A stretch of 64,000 nt of DNA, from NCBI GenBank assembly GCA_964370775.1, contig CAYJKT010000014.1, forward strand, positions 1 through 64,000. Direction: 5' to 3'. Under the pieces are notes generated by a model. It did not search any database and had not been told where the DNA came from. It was given only the letters and a program-made list of their open reading frames with translations. Below are positions 18,374-27,131 of the stretch, piece after piece. The translations under genes and the position numbers were made by a program. Numbering within the stretch: the first letter of the stretch is position 1; each line of letters begins with the position of its first letter. Source of the stretch: SIG603 sp964370775. Lineage in GTDB: Bacteria > Bacillota > Clostridia > Oscillospirales > Acutalibacteraceae.

Positions 18374-20998
18374 ATGCAATATCATAATATGGATATTAAT
18401 GAACTGATGAGTAAATTAAAGGTCGATGAAGCTAATGGACTATCGCCTAAGGATTATGAGAGAGCCTTAATAAAACATGGAAAAAACGAAATAACACAGG
18501 AAAAACGAACTGGTGTTATAGGTATGTTTTTAGCACAGTTTAAGGATTTTATGATAATAATATTGCTGATTTCTGCGTTTGTAAGCTTGGGTGTTTCTGT
18601 TTTTGAGGGTAGTGGAGAATATTTTGACTTTTTCATTATTCTAGCAATAGTATTATGTAATGGTATTATTGGAACAGTGCAAGAGTATAAAGCAGAAAAA
18701 GCTATTGAGGCACTAAAAAACATAAGTGCGCCTACAGCAGTGGTAATTAGAAACGGAAAGAAAAAGACAGTAGACAGTAGAGATTTGGTTGTAGGTGACA
18801 TAGTGATTATAAAAACTGGTGATGTAGTACCCGCCGATATCCGTTTGATTGACAGTGTGGATATTAGTTGTGAGGAAAGTGCATTAACAGGTGAGAGCGT
18901 ACCTGTGAGCAAAGACGAAAATTATGTGACAACAAGTGAAGCCGGAATATCAGAGCAAAAGAACATGTTATTTGCAAGCTGTGCTGTGTGTAATGGTCAT
19001 GGTAAAGGTGTGGTTGTTTCAACAGGAATGGATACCCAAATTGGTAAGATAGCAACAATGCTACAAAAAGAGGAAGCACCTCAAACCCCATTACAAATTA
19101 AGCTTAACAAAGCTGGAAAAATCTTAGGTATTGCAGTTATTGGTATCTGTGTCATTATATTTGGTTTAGGTTTGTTTACAAACATTCCGTTAATTGAAAT
19201 GATGCTTATATCTATAAGTCTAGCAGTGGCTGCAATTCCAGAGGGATTAACTGCTGTTGTAACCATAGTTTTATCTATGGGCGTTAAACGAATGGTGTCG
19301 AAAAAAGCTATAGTTAGAAAACTACCAGCAGTTGAGACACTCGGTGGTGTTAATGTAATATGTTCTGACAAAACTGGAACTCTAACAGAAAACAAAATGA
19401 CAGTTGTTAAGGTTGCCAGTGTTAACGGAATGGTAGAAAAAAATAGTGGTGAGTACAAAAACATTTTAGGTTATAGTTCCTTATGTAATAATGCTGAACT
19501 TAGCACCAATGATAAATCTTTTGGAATGCCTACAGAGATAGCGATTGTAAAGGCTTCACAGGGGTTTATTAAAGAATACGCAAAAAAATATCCTAGAGTG
19601 GGTGAGATACCGTTTTCCTCTTTGAGAAAAATTATGACTACAGTTCACAGCGATGACGGTAAATATTTTGTGATTACAAAAGGTGCACCCGATTATATAA
19701 TCAAGATGTGTGACAAAATTGTGGTAAACGGAATGGAAATTGATATTAATACATATCACAAAGAGAAAATTGATACCTTAAACAGAGGCATGGCAAGAGA
19801 AGCTTTAAGAGTGCTTGCAGTTGCGTATAAAAAATGTGATGAGATTGGCACTGATAGTGAGACTGAAAGTAAGCTGTGTTTTTGTGGTTTAATTGGAATT
19901 GAGGACCCTCCACGTAAGGAAGCAAAAGTTGCAGTTCAGCAATGTAAAAAAGCCGGCATTATGCCAGTTATGATAACAGGTGACCAAGTAGACACAGCAC
20001 TTGCAGTTGCTACAAGAATTGGTATATACACAGACAAATCAAAGTACATGACAGGTGCACAGCTAAACAATATATCAGTAAAAGAGTTATCAGAGACTAT
20101 TGGAGACTACAGCGTTTTTGCAAGAGTATCCCCAAAAGACAAAGTTAAGATAGTTAGAGCTTTTCAAATGCGTGGCGATTTGATAGCTATGACAGGTGAC
20201 GGAGTTAACGACGCTCCTGCTTTAAAAGCTGCTGACATTGGCTGTGCAATGGGTAAATGTGGAACAGAAGTTGCAAAATCAGCGGCTGACATGGTACTTA
20301 CTGACGACAACTTTGCAACAATTGTTGAAGCAGTTAGAGAAGGCAGAGGTATATTTAGTAATATACGCAAAACTATTCACTTTTTATTGTCTTGCAACAC
20401 AGGCGAAATTCTACTAATATTTATGTCATTTTTACTAGGTTTACCTTTGCCGTTATTAGCAACACAAATTTTGTGGGTAAACTTAGTTACAGACTCCTTA
20501 CCAGCCCTTGCGTTAGGTTCTTGTAATGCAGATGAAAACATTATGGACGGCGAATTTAAAGAGGGTAAAAAGGGTATTTTCTCAAAAGATATGTGTATAT
20601 CGATGATTTTAGAAGGTGCTTTTATTGGTACAATGTCTTTAATAGCTTTTATGATAGGCAGAAACTTTTTTGATATCAACCCAGACGAGCCGATTATAGG
20701 CAGAACCATGTGCCTAGCTGTTCTATGTTTTTCTCAGTTAGTTCACAGCTTTAATGTGTCGGATAATTCTTCTCTTATATTCGGTGGTAACAAAAACAAA
20801 TGGTTAAAATACAGTTTTTTAATATGTTCTATAATGCTTGTTGCAGTTATAGTCATACCACAGTTTGCCAGTGGATTTAATGTAACCTCTTTAGATTTAC
20901 TGCAATGGTGTATAGTAGCAGTGCTTTCTGTAATTACTTTTATAGTGTCAGAAGCTGAGAAGTTTTTTAGTAGATTACACAGCAAAAAACAATCATAA
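18374..20998 (+). CDS. Calcium-type P-type ATPase (P2A, SERCA/PMR1-like)
   Basis: An 874-residue cation-pumping ATPase. The phosphorylated aspartate is Asp332 in SDKTGTLTENKM, the actuator motif is ALTGES near residue 170, and the hinge is TGDGVNDAPALKAADIG. Ion-binding residues of calcium pumps are present: PEGL in M4 (Glu290) and NLVTD in M6 (Asn703, Asp707). About ten membrane helices are expected. It probably exports calcium (or manganese) from the cytoplasm. GAGGG lies before the ATG at 18374. Transcribed alone, with a terminator at 21028. The first 60 residues match the cation-ATPase N-terminal domain. Confidence 0.95.
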   Translation: MQYHNMDINELMSKLKVDEANGLSPKDYERALIKHGKNEITQEKRTGVIGMFLAQFKDFMIIILLISAFVSLGVSVFEGSGEYFDFFIILAIVLCNGIIGTVQEYKAEKAIEALKNISAPTAVVIRNGKKKTVDSRDLVVGDIVIIKTGDVVPADIRLIDSVDISCEESALTGESVPVSKDENYVTTSEAGISEQKNMLFASCAVCNGHGKGVVVSTGMDTQIGKIATMLQKEEAPQTPLQIKLNKAGKILGIAVIGICVIIFGLGLFTNIPLIEMMLISISLAVAAIPEGLTAVVTIVLSMGVKRMVSKKAIVRKLPAVETLGGVNVICSDKTGTLTENKMTVVKVASVNGMVEKNSGEYKNILGYSSLCNNAELSTNDKSFGMPTEIAIVKASQGFIKEYAKKYPRVGEIPFSSLRKIMTTVHSDDGKYFVITKGAPDYIIKMCDKIVVNGMEIDINTYHKEKIDTLNRGMAREALRVLAVAYKKCDEIGTDSETESKLCFCGLIGIEDPPRKEAKVAVQQCKKAGIMPVMITGDQVDTALAVATRIGIYTDKSKYMTGAQLNNISVKELSETIGDYSVFARVSPKDKVKIVRAFQMRGDLIAMTGDGVNDAPALKAADIGCAMGKCGTEVAKSAADMVLTDDNFATIVEAVREGRGIFSNIRKTIHFLLSCNTGEILLIFMSFLLGLPLPLLATQILWVNLVTDSLPALALGSCNADENIMDGEFKEGKKGIFSKDMCISMILEGAFIGTMSLIAFMIGRNFFDINPDEPIIGRTMCLAVLCFSQLVHSFNVSDNSSLIFGGNKNKWLKYSFLICSIMLVAVIVIPQFASGFNVTSLDLLQWCIVAVLSVITFIVSEAEKFFSRLHSKKQS

Positions 20999-21027
20999 TA
21001 ATTCTAGTTTTCATATTAATTTTCCAT

Positions 21028-21064
21028 AAAGACTACAAGCTTAACAAGTTTGTGGTCTTTTTTA
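21028..21064 (+). terminator. Terminator of the P-type ATPase gene
   Basis: A 15-bp stem (21028-21042 with 21046-21060) with a 3-base loop and a T-rich tail. Confidence 0.88.
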
Positions 21065-21094
21065 TACTTTTTATAAAAATATGTAAAATTGTGA

Positions 21095-21123
21095 TTGCAA
21101 ATTATATATGTTTATGGTAAAAT
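21095..21123 (+). promoter_or_regulatory. Promoter of the MFS-radical SAM operon
   Basis: TTGCAA (21095-21100), 17-bp spacer, TAAAAT (21118-21123), 30 bp before the MFS start. Confidence 0.78.
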
Positions 21124-21152
21124 CACAATAATTGAGGAAAAGGTGGAGAAAA

Positions 21153-22421
21153 ATGAAAAAGTTTGCAAAAAACGAGATGGTTAATTATCTAATTAACCTA
21201 AAAGGCAACCCTAGGTACTGTATAATTACAGAACCACTATGGTTTATTCCATTCAGTCTGTACAACCCTTTTGCAACTATATTTATGTATAGTTTAGGTG
21301 TAGACGATATTCAAATTGGATTTATTATGACTTTTGGCATGATTGTCCAAGTATTTGCAGCTTTTTTTGGTGGAGCTGTTACTGACAAATTTGGTAGACG
21401 AATGACTACTATTTTTGCAGATTTAATATCGTGGTCTCTCCCTTGTTTGATATGGGCATTTGCGCAAAACTTTTGGTGGTTTTTAGCAGCAGCCATATTC
21501 AATAGTATATGGCAGGTGTCTAATATATCTTGGTCTGGTTTATTGGTAGAAGATAGCGAACCTGACCACTTAGTATATGCATATTCTTGGATAAACATAG
21601 CTTCTGTTCTATCTGTATTCGTATCACCAATTGCTTATCTTTTAATGCAAAATTTTGACCCTACAATTATAGTTAGATATTTATATGGTTTTTCTTTTGT
21701 GTCAATGACTATTAAGTTCTTAATTTTATTTATAAAAGGTAATGAGACTGAAATAGGTCTAAAAAGAATGGAAGAAACCAAAAATGTTCCGTTTCATAAG
21801 CTGCTTGCAGGGTATAAAGATGTATTTATCGACATGGTAAAAAGCCCTCACATGCGTTTTGCGTTGTTTTTACTGTTAGGTTATAACATCTGTGTATCAA
21901 CAGTGTCTGGTACTTTCTTTGGTTTATATGTAACTCAAAGACTACAGTTAGACGAAAGCTACCTTGCGATATTCCACATGGTTGGCGGCGTAGTGACACT
22001 TATATTTATGTTTACTTTACAAAATGCATTAAACAAAATGCCTTACAGACCAGTTATGTTAATTGGATATGTGTTATTTATTGCTAATAATTTACTGTTA
22101 ATTTTAATGCCGGTAAACAGTATTATCCATGTTGTTATTTATATGATGATTAATTCATTTGCAGTTGCATGTGTTGCAGTTAGAAAAGATGCAATAAGCG
22201 CTAGGTTTATTAATGTGAAAGAACGTGCAAGAATTAATGCGTTGCGTTACATGATTATGATAGGATTTACTTCACCTTTTGGCATATTTATCGGTTGGCT
22301 ATCAAGCATTGACAGACGTTTACCGTTTGTGTTAAACATATTGATATTCACAGTTACTTTACTAGCTGTATTTTTATCTAAAGAGGTTAAGGAGTTTGAC
22401 AAAAGCAATGCCACAGAGTAA
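21153..22421 (+). CDS. MFS transporter
   Basis: A 422-residue membrane protein of the major facilitator superfamily with about 12 helices and the loop 2-3 signature GAVTDKFGRRMTT near residue 70. The substrate cannot be told from sequence. ATG 21153 is chosen for its GGTGGAG; the in-frame TTG at 21132 lies upstream of that site. It overlaps the radical SAM gene by 14 bp, so the two are translated together, though a shared pathway is not obvious. Confidence 0.88.
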   Translation: MKKFAKNEMVNYLINLKGNPRYCIITEPLWFIPFSLYNPFATIFMYSLGVDDIQIGFIMTFGMIVQVFAAFFGGAVTDKFGRRMTTIFADLISWSLPCLIWAFAQNFWWFLAAAIFNSIWQVSNISWSGLLVEDSEPDHLVYAYSWINIASVLSVFVSPIAYLLMQNFDPTIIVRYLYGFSFVSMTIKFLILFIKGNETEIGLKRMEETKNVPFHKLLAGYKDVFIDMVKSPHMRFALFLLLGYNICVSTVSGTFFGLYVTQRLQLDESYLAIFHMVGGVVTLIFMFTLQNALNKMPYRPVMLIGYVLFIANNLLLILMPVNSIIHVVIYMMINSFAVACVAVRKDAISARFINVKERARINALRYMIMIGFTSPFGIFIGWLSSIDRRLPFVLNILIFTVTLLAVFLSKEVKEFDKSNATE

Positions 22422-23346
22422 TCCGTTTGAGTATAGTTTAGATAATAAAAGGTATCACACTTTGCATTACTACAACAAAAGCAAAGGTGTAAAAAATCAA
22501 AAAGCTGTTATAAACATAGATAGTTCGTGCCCTAATATCGACGGCAAAAAGGGTAGAGGCGGTTGCATTTTTTGTAATCAGTCAAGCGCTTATTTCTCAG
22601 CAGACGCTAATTTATCTATTCATAATCAACTTGATTTAGAAGTAAAACGAATTAGAGATAAATGGGGAGATATCGCTATAACTGCATATTTTCAGTCTGG
22701 CACAAATACATACTTGCCAAAAAACAAACTAGAAGCTTATGTAAACGAGATATTCGAGTATGGTGGGATAAGTGGTATATCAATAGCTACAAGACCTGAT
22801 TGCATAAGCAAAGATATGCTTGATTATCTTGCAGAGATTAACGATAAAACAGAGCTTACGATTGAATTAGGCTTGCAGACAGTGCATGATAAAACGGCTG
22901 ATATTATTAATCGATGTTATACTTATGCTGAGTTTTATGATACATTTATGAAGCTAAAATCAAAAAACATAAGAACATGTATTCACTTAATTAACGGCTT
23001 ACCGAATGAGAGCTACGAAGATATGATAGAAACAGCAAAAATTATTGGTGAAATTAAGCCAGAAGCTGTTAAAATTCACTTGCTTCATGTTATGAAAGAT
23101 ACCAAATTAGGAGTTCTATATACTAATGGAGAATACACACCATTAAGCTTTCACGAATACATAGAAATCACAGCAAATCAATTGCAATATATCGATAAAA
23201 ATACTATTATCGAGCGTATAACAGGTGATGCACCTAAGGACAAATTGTTAGCTCCGTTATGGAGTAAAGACAAGATAAAGGTGCTTGGAAGCATAGATAA
23301 ATATATGGTAAATCAAGACATATATCAAGGAAAGCTTGCAAAATAA
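22408..23346 (+). CDS. Radical SAM protein, TIGR01212/YtqA-like
   Basis: A 312-residue radical SAM enzyme of the YhcC/YtqA (TIGR01212) kind. The segment CPNIDGKKGRGGCIFC (Cys41, Cys53, Cys56) is the characteristic cluster-binding region with unusual spacing, followed by YFQSGTNTY and GLQTVHD. The reaction catalysed by this family is unknown, although tRNA modification has been proposed for relatives. ATG 22408 is chosen: AAGGAG at 22389-22394 is well placed, whereas TTG 22396 is too near it. It overlaps the end of the MFS gene. Confidence 0.88.
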   Translation: MPQSNPFEYSLDNKRYHTLHYYNKSKGVKNQKAVINIDSSCPNIDGKKGRGGCIFCNQSSAYFSADANLSIHNQLDLEVKRIRDKWGDIAITAYFQSGTNTYLPKNKLEAYVNEIFEYGGISGISIATRPDCISKDMLDYLAEINDKTELTIELGLQTVHDKTADIINRCYTYAEFYDTFMKLKSKNIRTCIHLINGLPNESYEDMIETAKIIGEIKPEAVKIHLLHVMKDTKLGVLYTNGEYTPLSFHEYIEITANQLQYIDKNTIIERITGDAPKDKLLAPLWSKDKIKVLGSIDKYMVNQDIYQGKLAK

Positions 23347-23364
23347 AGTTTTTTTGTGTATAAT
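23336..23364 (+). promoter_or_regulatory. Promoter of the GH25 gene
   Basis: TTGCAA (23336-23341), 17-bp spacer, TATAAT (23359-23364). The -35 lies within the last codons of the radical SAM gene. Confidence 0.82.
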
Positions 23365-23398
23365 ATTACAATAATTCAAAATAAGAATGGAGTAAAAA

Positions 23399-24313
23399 AT
23401 GAAAGATATAAATAATTATTTCTTAAATTACATGCAAAAGTCAAAAACTTTTCTAATAATTATTGCTGTTTTACTTGTGAGTATAATTGGCGTTTCAGTA
23501 TACATGACATTGTTCTACGAAGTAACACCAGATGATTTACTTGTGAAAAATGATGGCACAGTAAGTGTAGATGAGGACTCAGACACAATTGAGATTATGG
23601 ATGCAACAGGGTCTATGATAATTCCAAAATATGACATACCAGTTAATACTTATGGTCAGGATAATTTCACTATCGAAAACGGGTTTATGACATACACTGG
23701 TGAACACTACATAGGTATTGACGTTGCTGAACACCAAAAGGAGATTGACTGGGCAAAAGTAAAAGAAGCAGGCGTTCACTTTGCAATGATAAGAGTAGGT
23801 TACAGAGGTGCTACAAGAGGCGACATATACGAAGACACTATGTTTGAACAAAACATTCAAGGCGCTATAGACAACGGCATAAAAGTAGGTATCTATTTCT
23901 TCTCACAAGCTACAACAAATGAAGAAGCAGAAGCAGAGGCTTCAAATGTGTTAAGCAAAATTAATGAGTACGATATTGACTACCCTGTTGTTTTTGACTG
24001 GGAACATGTTGACATTGAAGATTCAAGAGTAGATAATATATCTGGTGAGCAAGTAACAGAGTTTGCCAATACTTTCTGCAATAAAATTGAAGCTGCTGGT
24101 TACACTCCAATGATCTATATGAACAAGAACTTTGCTTATAACTTCTTAAACTTAGAGGAATTAAGTGAGTACCCAATTTGGATTGCTGAATACGAAGATA
24201 AATCTACTTTCTACTATAATTATGAGATGTGGCAATATTCAGACAGTGGTTCGATAGACGGAATTACAGTACCTGTTGACTTAAACATATCCATGAAAGA
24301 TTACGGAAATTAA
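23399..24313 (+). CDS. Membrane-anchored GH25 muramidase (lysozyme)
   Basis: A 304-residue peptidoglycan hydrolase that cleaves the N-acetylmuramic acid to N-acetylglucosamine beta-1,4 bond. Residues 17-39 are a signal anchor, 40-100 a linker, and 103-300 a GH25 barrel. The catalytic set is visible: Asp108 in IGIDVAEHQ, and Asp200 and Glu202 in FDWEH. The protein lacks wall-binding repeats, so the N-terminal anchor probably holds it at the membrane. TGGAG precedes the ATG. It has its own promoter and a strong terminator. A role in cell-wall turnover is likely, rather than phage lysis, since no holin or phage genes are near. Confidence 0.93.
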   Translation: MKDINNYFLNYMQKSKTFLIIIAVLLVSIIGVSVYMTLFYEVTPDDLLVKNDGTVSVDEDSDTIEIMDATGSMIIPKYDIPVNTYGQDNFTIENGFMTYTGEHYIGIDVAEHQKEIDWAKVKEAGVHFAMIRVGYRGATRGDIYEDTMFEQNIQGAIDNGIKVGIYFFSQATTNEEAEAEASNVLSKINEYDIDYPVVFDWEHVDIEDSRVDNISGEQVTEFANTFCNKIEAAGYTPMIYMNKNFAYNFLNLEELSEYPIWIAEYEDKSTFYYNYEMWQYSDSGSIDGITVPVDLNISMKDYGN

Positions 24314-24324
24314 TAACATATCCT

Positions 24325-24356
24325 GAAGAACAGTGCAATGCTGTTCTTCTTTTTTT
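24325..24356 (+). terminator. Terminator of the GH25 gene
   Basis: GAAGAACAG (24325-24333) pairs with CTGTTCTTC (24341-24349), followed by seven T. Confidence 0.93.
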
Positions 24357-24360
24357 GCGT

Positions 24361-24394
24361 AAAAAATGGTGCTGCGAGTTTTAATCACAACACC
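24361..24394 (-). terminator. Terminator of the GH2 gene
   Basis: GGTGCTGCG (24368-24376) pairs with CACAACACC (24386-24394), with two G-U pairs, and ends in a run of T on the minus strand. Confidence 0.82.
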
Positions 24395-24407
24395 AAAATA
24401 TATTCTA

Positions 24408-26747
24408 TTAATTTGCTTTAATATTCACACTAACATCTGCCATGTTTTCAGCAGAAACTTTAAGTGTAATTTCCCCTGTAGTGTCTTTAATAGACCTAAT
24501 AACAGCCATGCACATTCCATTAAATGTGTCGCAGTAAGTTTCTGAGAACACACGTGTGCTTGCTGCATTACCGGCATCAGAAGCTAAGTATTCACCAGCA
24601 CCACTAACCTCGAAATCTAGTTTAACATTTGCAGTAGGGCAAAGGTTACCTTTTTCATCAACAATAGTGCATCTTACAAATACTACATCGTCTCCGTCAG
24701 CTGTAATTTCAGTTCTTTCAGGCTCTACAAGTACAGAGTACGGAGCACCTGCTGTGTTTACTGTGCAAGTAATTTTAGGATAGCTAACACTCACAGCTTT
24801 AAGCTCGCCAGCCTCGAAAGGAATGATTTGCCATACATGTCTGTATTTTCTAATCTCATCAGAAGGGTCTAGTGTGCTAACTCCTAGAGATTTTCCGTTT
24901 AAGAAAAGTTCTACTTCGTGATAACTAGAGTAAGCGTGAACATCAATCAAGTCACCATCGTTCCAGTTCCAATGAGGGAACAAGTACAGCACTTTTTTGT
25001 CTGTCCATTTGCACATGTAAGAATAAGCTCTGCTTTTTTCGATACCAACTAAATCAAATATTCCAAAATAAGAACTTCTTGACGGCCAACTATCACGATA
25101 AGGTGTAGGCTCTCCTAGGTAGTCAAATCCTGTCCATACAAATTCACCTAGCACATAATCACATTTGTCTTGTGCAAAAAATTCTCTCTCTGGGTAATAT
25201 GCCCAAGGTGGAGCAGATAAATCATAAGAAGCTACTTGCAAAGATTTACGCACAGGAGCTGGAATTTCAATCTCGGCAGGCAAGTAAAATTCACCTCTTG
25301 AACTTACACAAGAAGAAGTCTCGCTTCCATATAATGGAATGTGTGGGTAATCTTTATGTAGGCTTTCGTATAAATGAGGCTTGTAATTAATACCAGCAAT
25401 ATCAACTTCGTCAGCAAGACCATTTTTGAAAGCAGAGATAGTTTGGTCGTATCCAGCTGTAGTAGGACGTGTTGGGTCTTCTTTTTTACATATATTATGT
25501 AAGTATCTAGCGACTTTCCAACCGTCTTTGTCGCTTTGTTCTAAAATCTCATTTCCGATAGACCAGATGATGATACAAGGATGATTTCTGTCTCTTTTAA
25601 TCATACTGACAACATCTAGCTCACTGTCAGTGTCAAAATACTTGCCATAACCATTGTTTACTTTTTGAATTTTCCAAGTGTCAAACGCTTCGTCCATTAC
25701 CAACAAACCGTATTCGTCACATAAATCCAATACTTCAGGAGCAGGAGGGTTGTGAGAAGTTCTATAAGCATTAACGCCAATACCAATTAACTTTTCAATT
25801 TGACGACGTGCAGCAGCTTTATTAAAAGCAGCACCTAAAGGACCTAAATCATGGTGCATACAAACACCATTTAATTTAACATAATTTCCATTGATGAACA
25901 AACCTTTGTCAGCAGAATATTCGATAGTTCTAATACCAAAATTCACGTTATATGTATCATATATTTTGTTTTTCTTCTTTATGCTAACGCTTAGATTATA
26001 TAAATAAGGCTTTAATACATCCCAACATGTAAACTCTTTTAACTTAAATACGTTGTAAGCAGAACCTGTCGCATAATTAACTGTATCTGTGGTTACTACT
26101 TCGCCAGCTTCATTTGTGATTTCATAAACTATATCATAATCTTGCTCGCCATTGCATACAGATAAATCAACATCAACAAAAGCACAGCCATTCTTAACCT
26201 GAGCTCTAACATAAGCTGGGCAATAGTTAAAATACATAACATCTTTTTCTACCAAACGCACTTCTCTGTATATACCAGCACCAGGGTACCAACGAGAAGA
26301 AGAGTTCTCTGGATTAACAGAAACTGCTAAAACATTGTTTTTACCTCTTTTGATGAACTTGGTAATATCTACACTAAATGAAGAATAGCCATAATGACGA
26401 GAACCACAGAACTCACCATTAACATACACTTCTGCATTAGACATAACTCCGTCAAACTCTAAGAAAATGTTTTTAGCAGTTCGTGATACTTCGAATTTTC
26501 TTCTATACCACGCTTTTTCGCCTATAGGTAATCCGCCTGTTCTGCCAGTAAGTACCATAGGCTCTGTAATTCCGTCTGCTACAATTTCTGTAACTTGTCT
26601 GTCGTTTTCCTCGCAAAACGGACCTTCAACTGCGTAATCATGAGGTACTCGTACTGTTCTCCATGACTTATCGTCAAATTCTTTAGCACTAGCGTTTATA
26701 TTTTCTGCTTTAATAAACTTCCAATCATACTTTAATACTGTTATCAT
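24408..26747 (-). CDS. GH2 beta-galactosidase
   Basis: A 779-residue family 2 glycoside hydrolase. It has the N-terminal sugar-binding jelly roll (WRTVRVPHDYAVEGPF, then WYRRKFE and NPENSSSRWYPGAGIYR), a middle immunoglobulin-like domain, and a barrel starting near LNGVCMHHDLGPLG. The acid/base is Glu400 in WSIGNE and the nucleophile is Glu476 in YGSETSS. After the barrel come a DUF4982-like and a bacterial Ig-like segment. There is no signal peptide, so it probably acts on imported galactosides. ATG 26747 is chosen for GAGGAGG; the TTG at 26762 is upstream of it. Activity could also be beta-glucuronidase-like, but the motifs favour galactosidase. Confidence 0.9.
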   Translation of the reverse strand: MITVLKYDWKFIKAENINASAKEFDDKSWRTVRVPHDYAVEGPFCEENDRQVTEIVADGITEPMVLTGRTGGLPIGEKAWYRRKFEVSRTAKNIFLEFDGVMSNAEVYVNGEFCGSRHYGYSSFSVDITKFIKRGKNNVLAVSVNPENSSSRWYPGAGIYREVRLVEKDVMYFNYCPAYVRAQVKNGCAFVDVDLSVCNGEQDYDIVYEITNEAGEVVTTDTVNYATGSAYNVFKLKEFTCWDVLKPYLYNLSVSIKKKNKIYDTYNVNFGIRTIEYSADKGLFINGNYVKLNGVCMHHDLGPLGAAFNKAAARRQIEKLIGIGVNAYRTSHNPPAPEVLDLCDEYGLLVMDEAFDTWKIQKVNNGYGKYFDTDSELDVVSMIKRDRNHPCIIIWSIGNEILEQSDKDGWKVARYLHNICKKEDPTRPTTAGYDQTISAFKNGLADEVDIAGINYKPHLYESLHKDYPHIPLYGSETSSCVSSRGEFYLPAEIEIPAPVRKSLQVASYDLSAPPWAYYPEREFFAQDKCDYVLGEFVWTGFDYLGEPTPYRDSWPSRSSYFGIFDLVGIEKSRAYSYMCKWTDKKVLYLFPHWNWNDGDLIDVHAYSSYHEVELFLNGKSLGVSTLDPSDEIRKYRHVWQIIPFEAGELKAVSVSYPKITCTVNTAGAPYSVLVEPERTEITADGDDVVFVRCTIVDEKGNLCPTANVKLDFEVSGAGEYLASDAGNAASTRVFSETYCDTFNGMCMAVIRSIKDTTGEITLKVSAENMADVSVNIKAN

Positions 26748-27131
26748 ATTTAGCCTCCTCAATTATTTTAATATTAGTGTATAATTTTATGTTGAATTTG
26801 TCAATAGAAATAGAAAAAAAGTAGAACAATTTTTGTGTATTTTTAATTAGGAAAGAAAAATTAAACATATAAACAATTTCCTAAATTTTTTTTGTTTTGT
26901 TTTTACTATTTTTACTTAAATTATGAATAATTTCATAACGGAAATTTAATCGTTCAATACTTTATGAATATTGTGTGAATATAAATAAAAAAATTCACAA
27001 AACACATGCATATATACAAAATACTTTATGTTGTATTGATTTTTTTGACATAATTTGATAAAATTAGACAAAATAATGAATAGCAATATTTGCAAATTGA
27101 ATTGTAACTAACTATTACAGGGGGGATCTCT
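26748..27131. promoter_or_regulatory. Divergent promoter region, GH2 and GGDEF-EAL genes
   Basis: This AT-rich spacer of about 384 bp holds two promoter candidates. On the minus strand TTGACA (26804-26799) with TACACT (26781-26776), spacer 17, serves GH2. On the plus strand TTGACA (27045-27050) has only a poor -10 (CAAAAT, 18 bp away). Small inverted repeats occur at 26847-26884 (8-bp arms TTAGGAAA/TTTCCTAA) and 26921-26938 (7-bp arms TTATGAA/TTCATAA). No gene was seen in it. Confidence 0.5.

Noticed and set aside
23399..24313. GH25 muramidase as a phage endolysin
   Set aside because: It has a membrane anchor, its own promoter and no holin or phage neighbours, so a housekeeping wall hydrolase is more likely.
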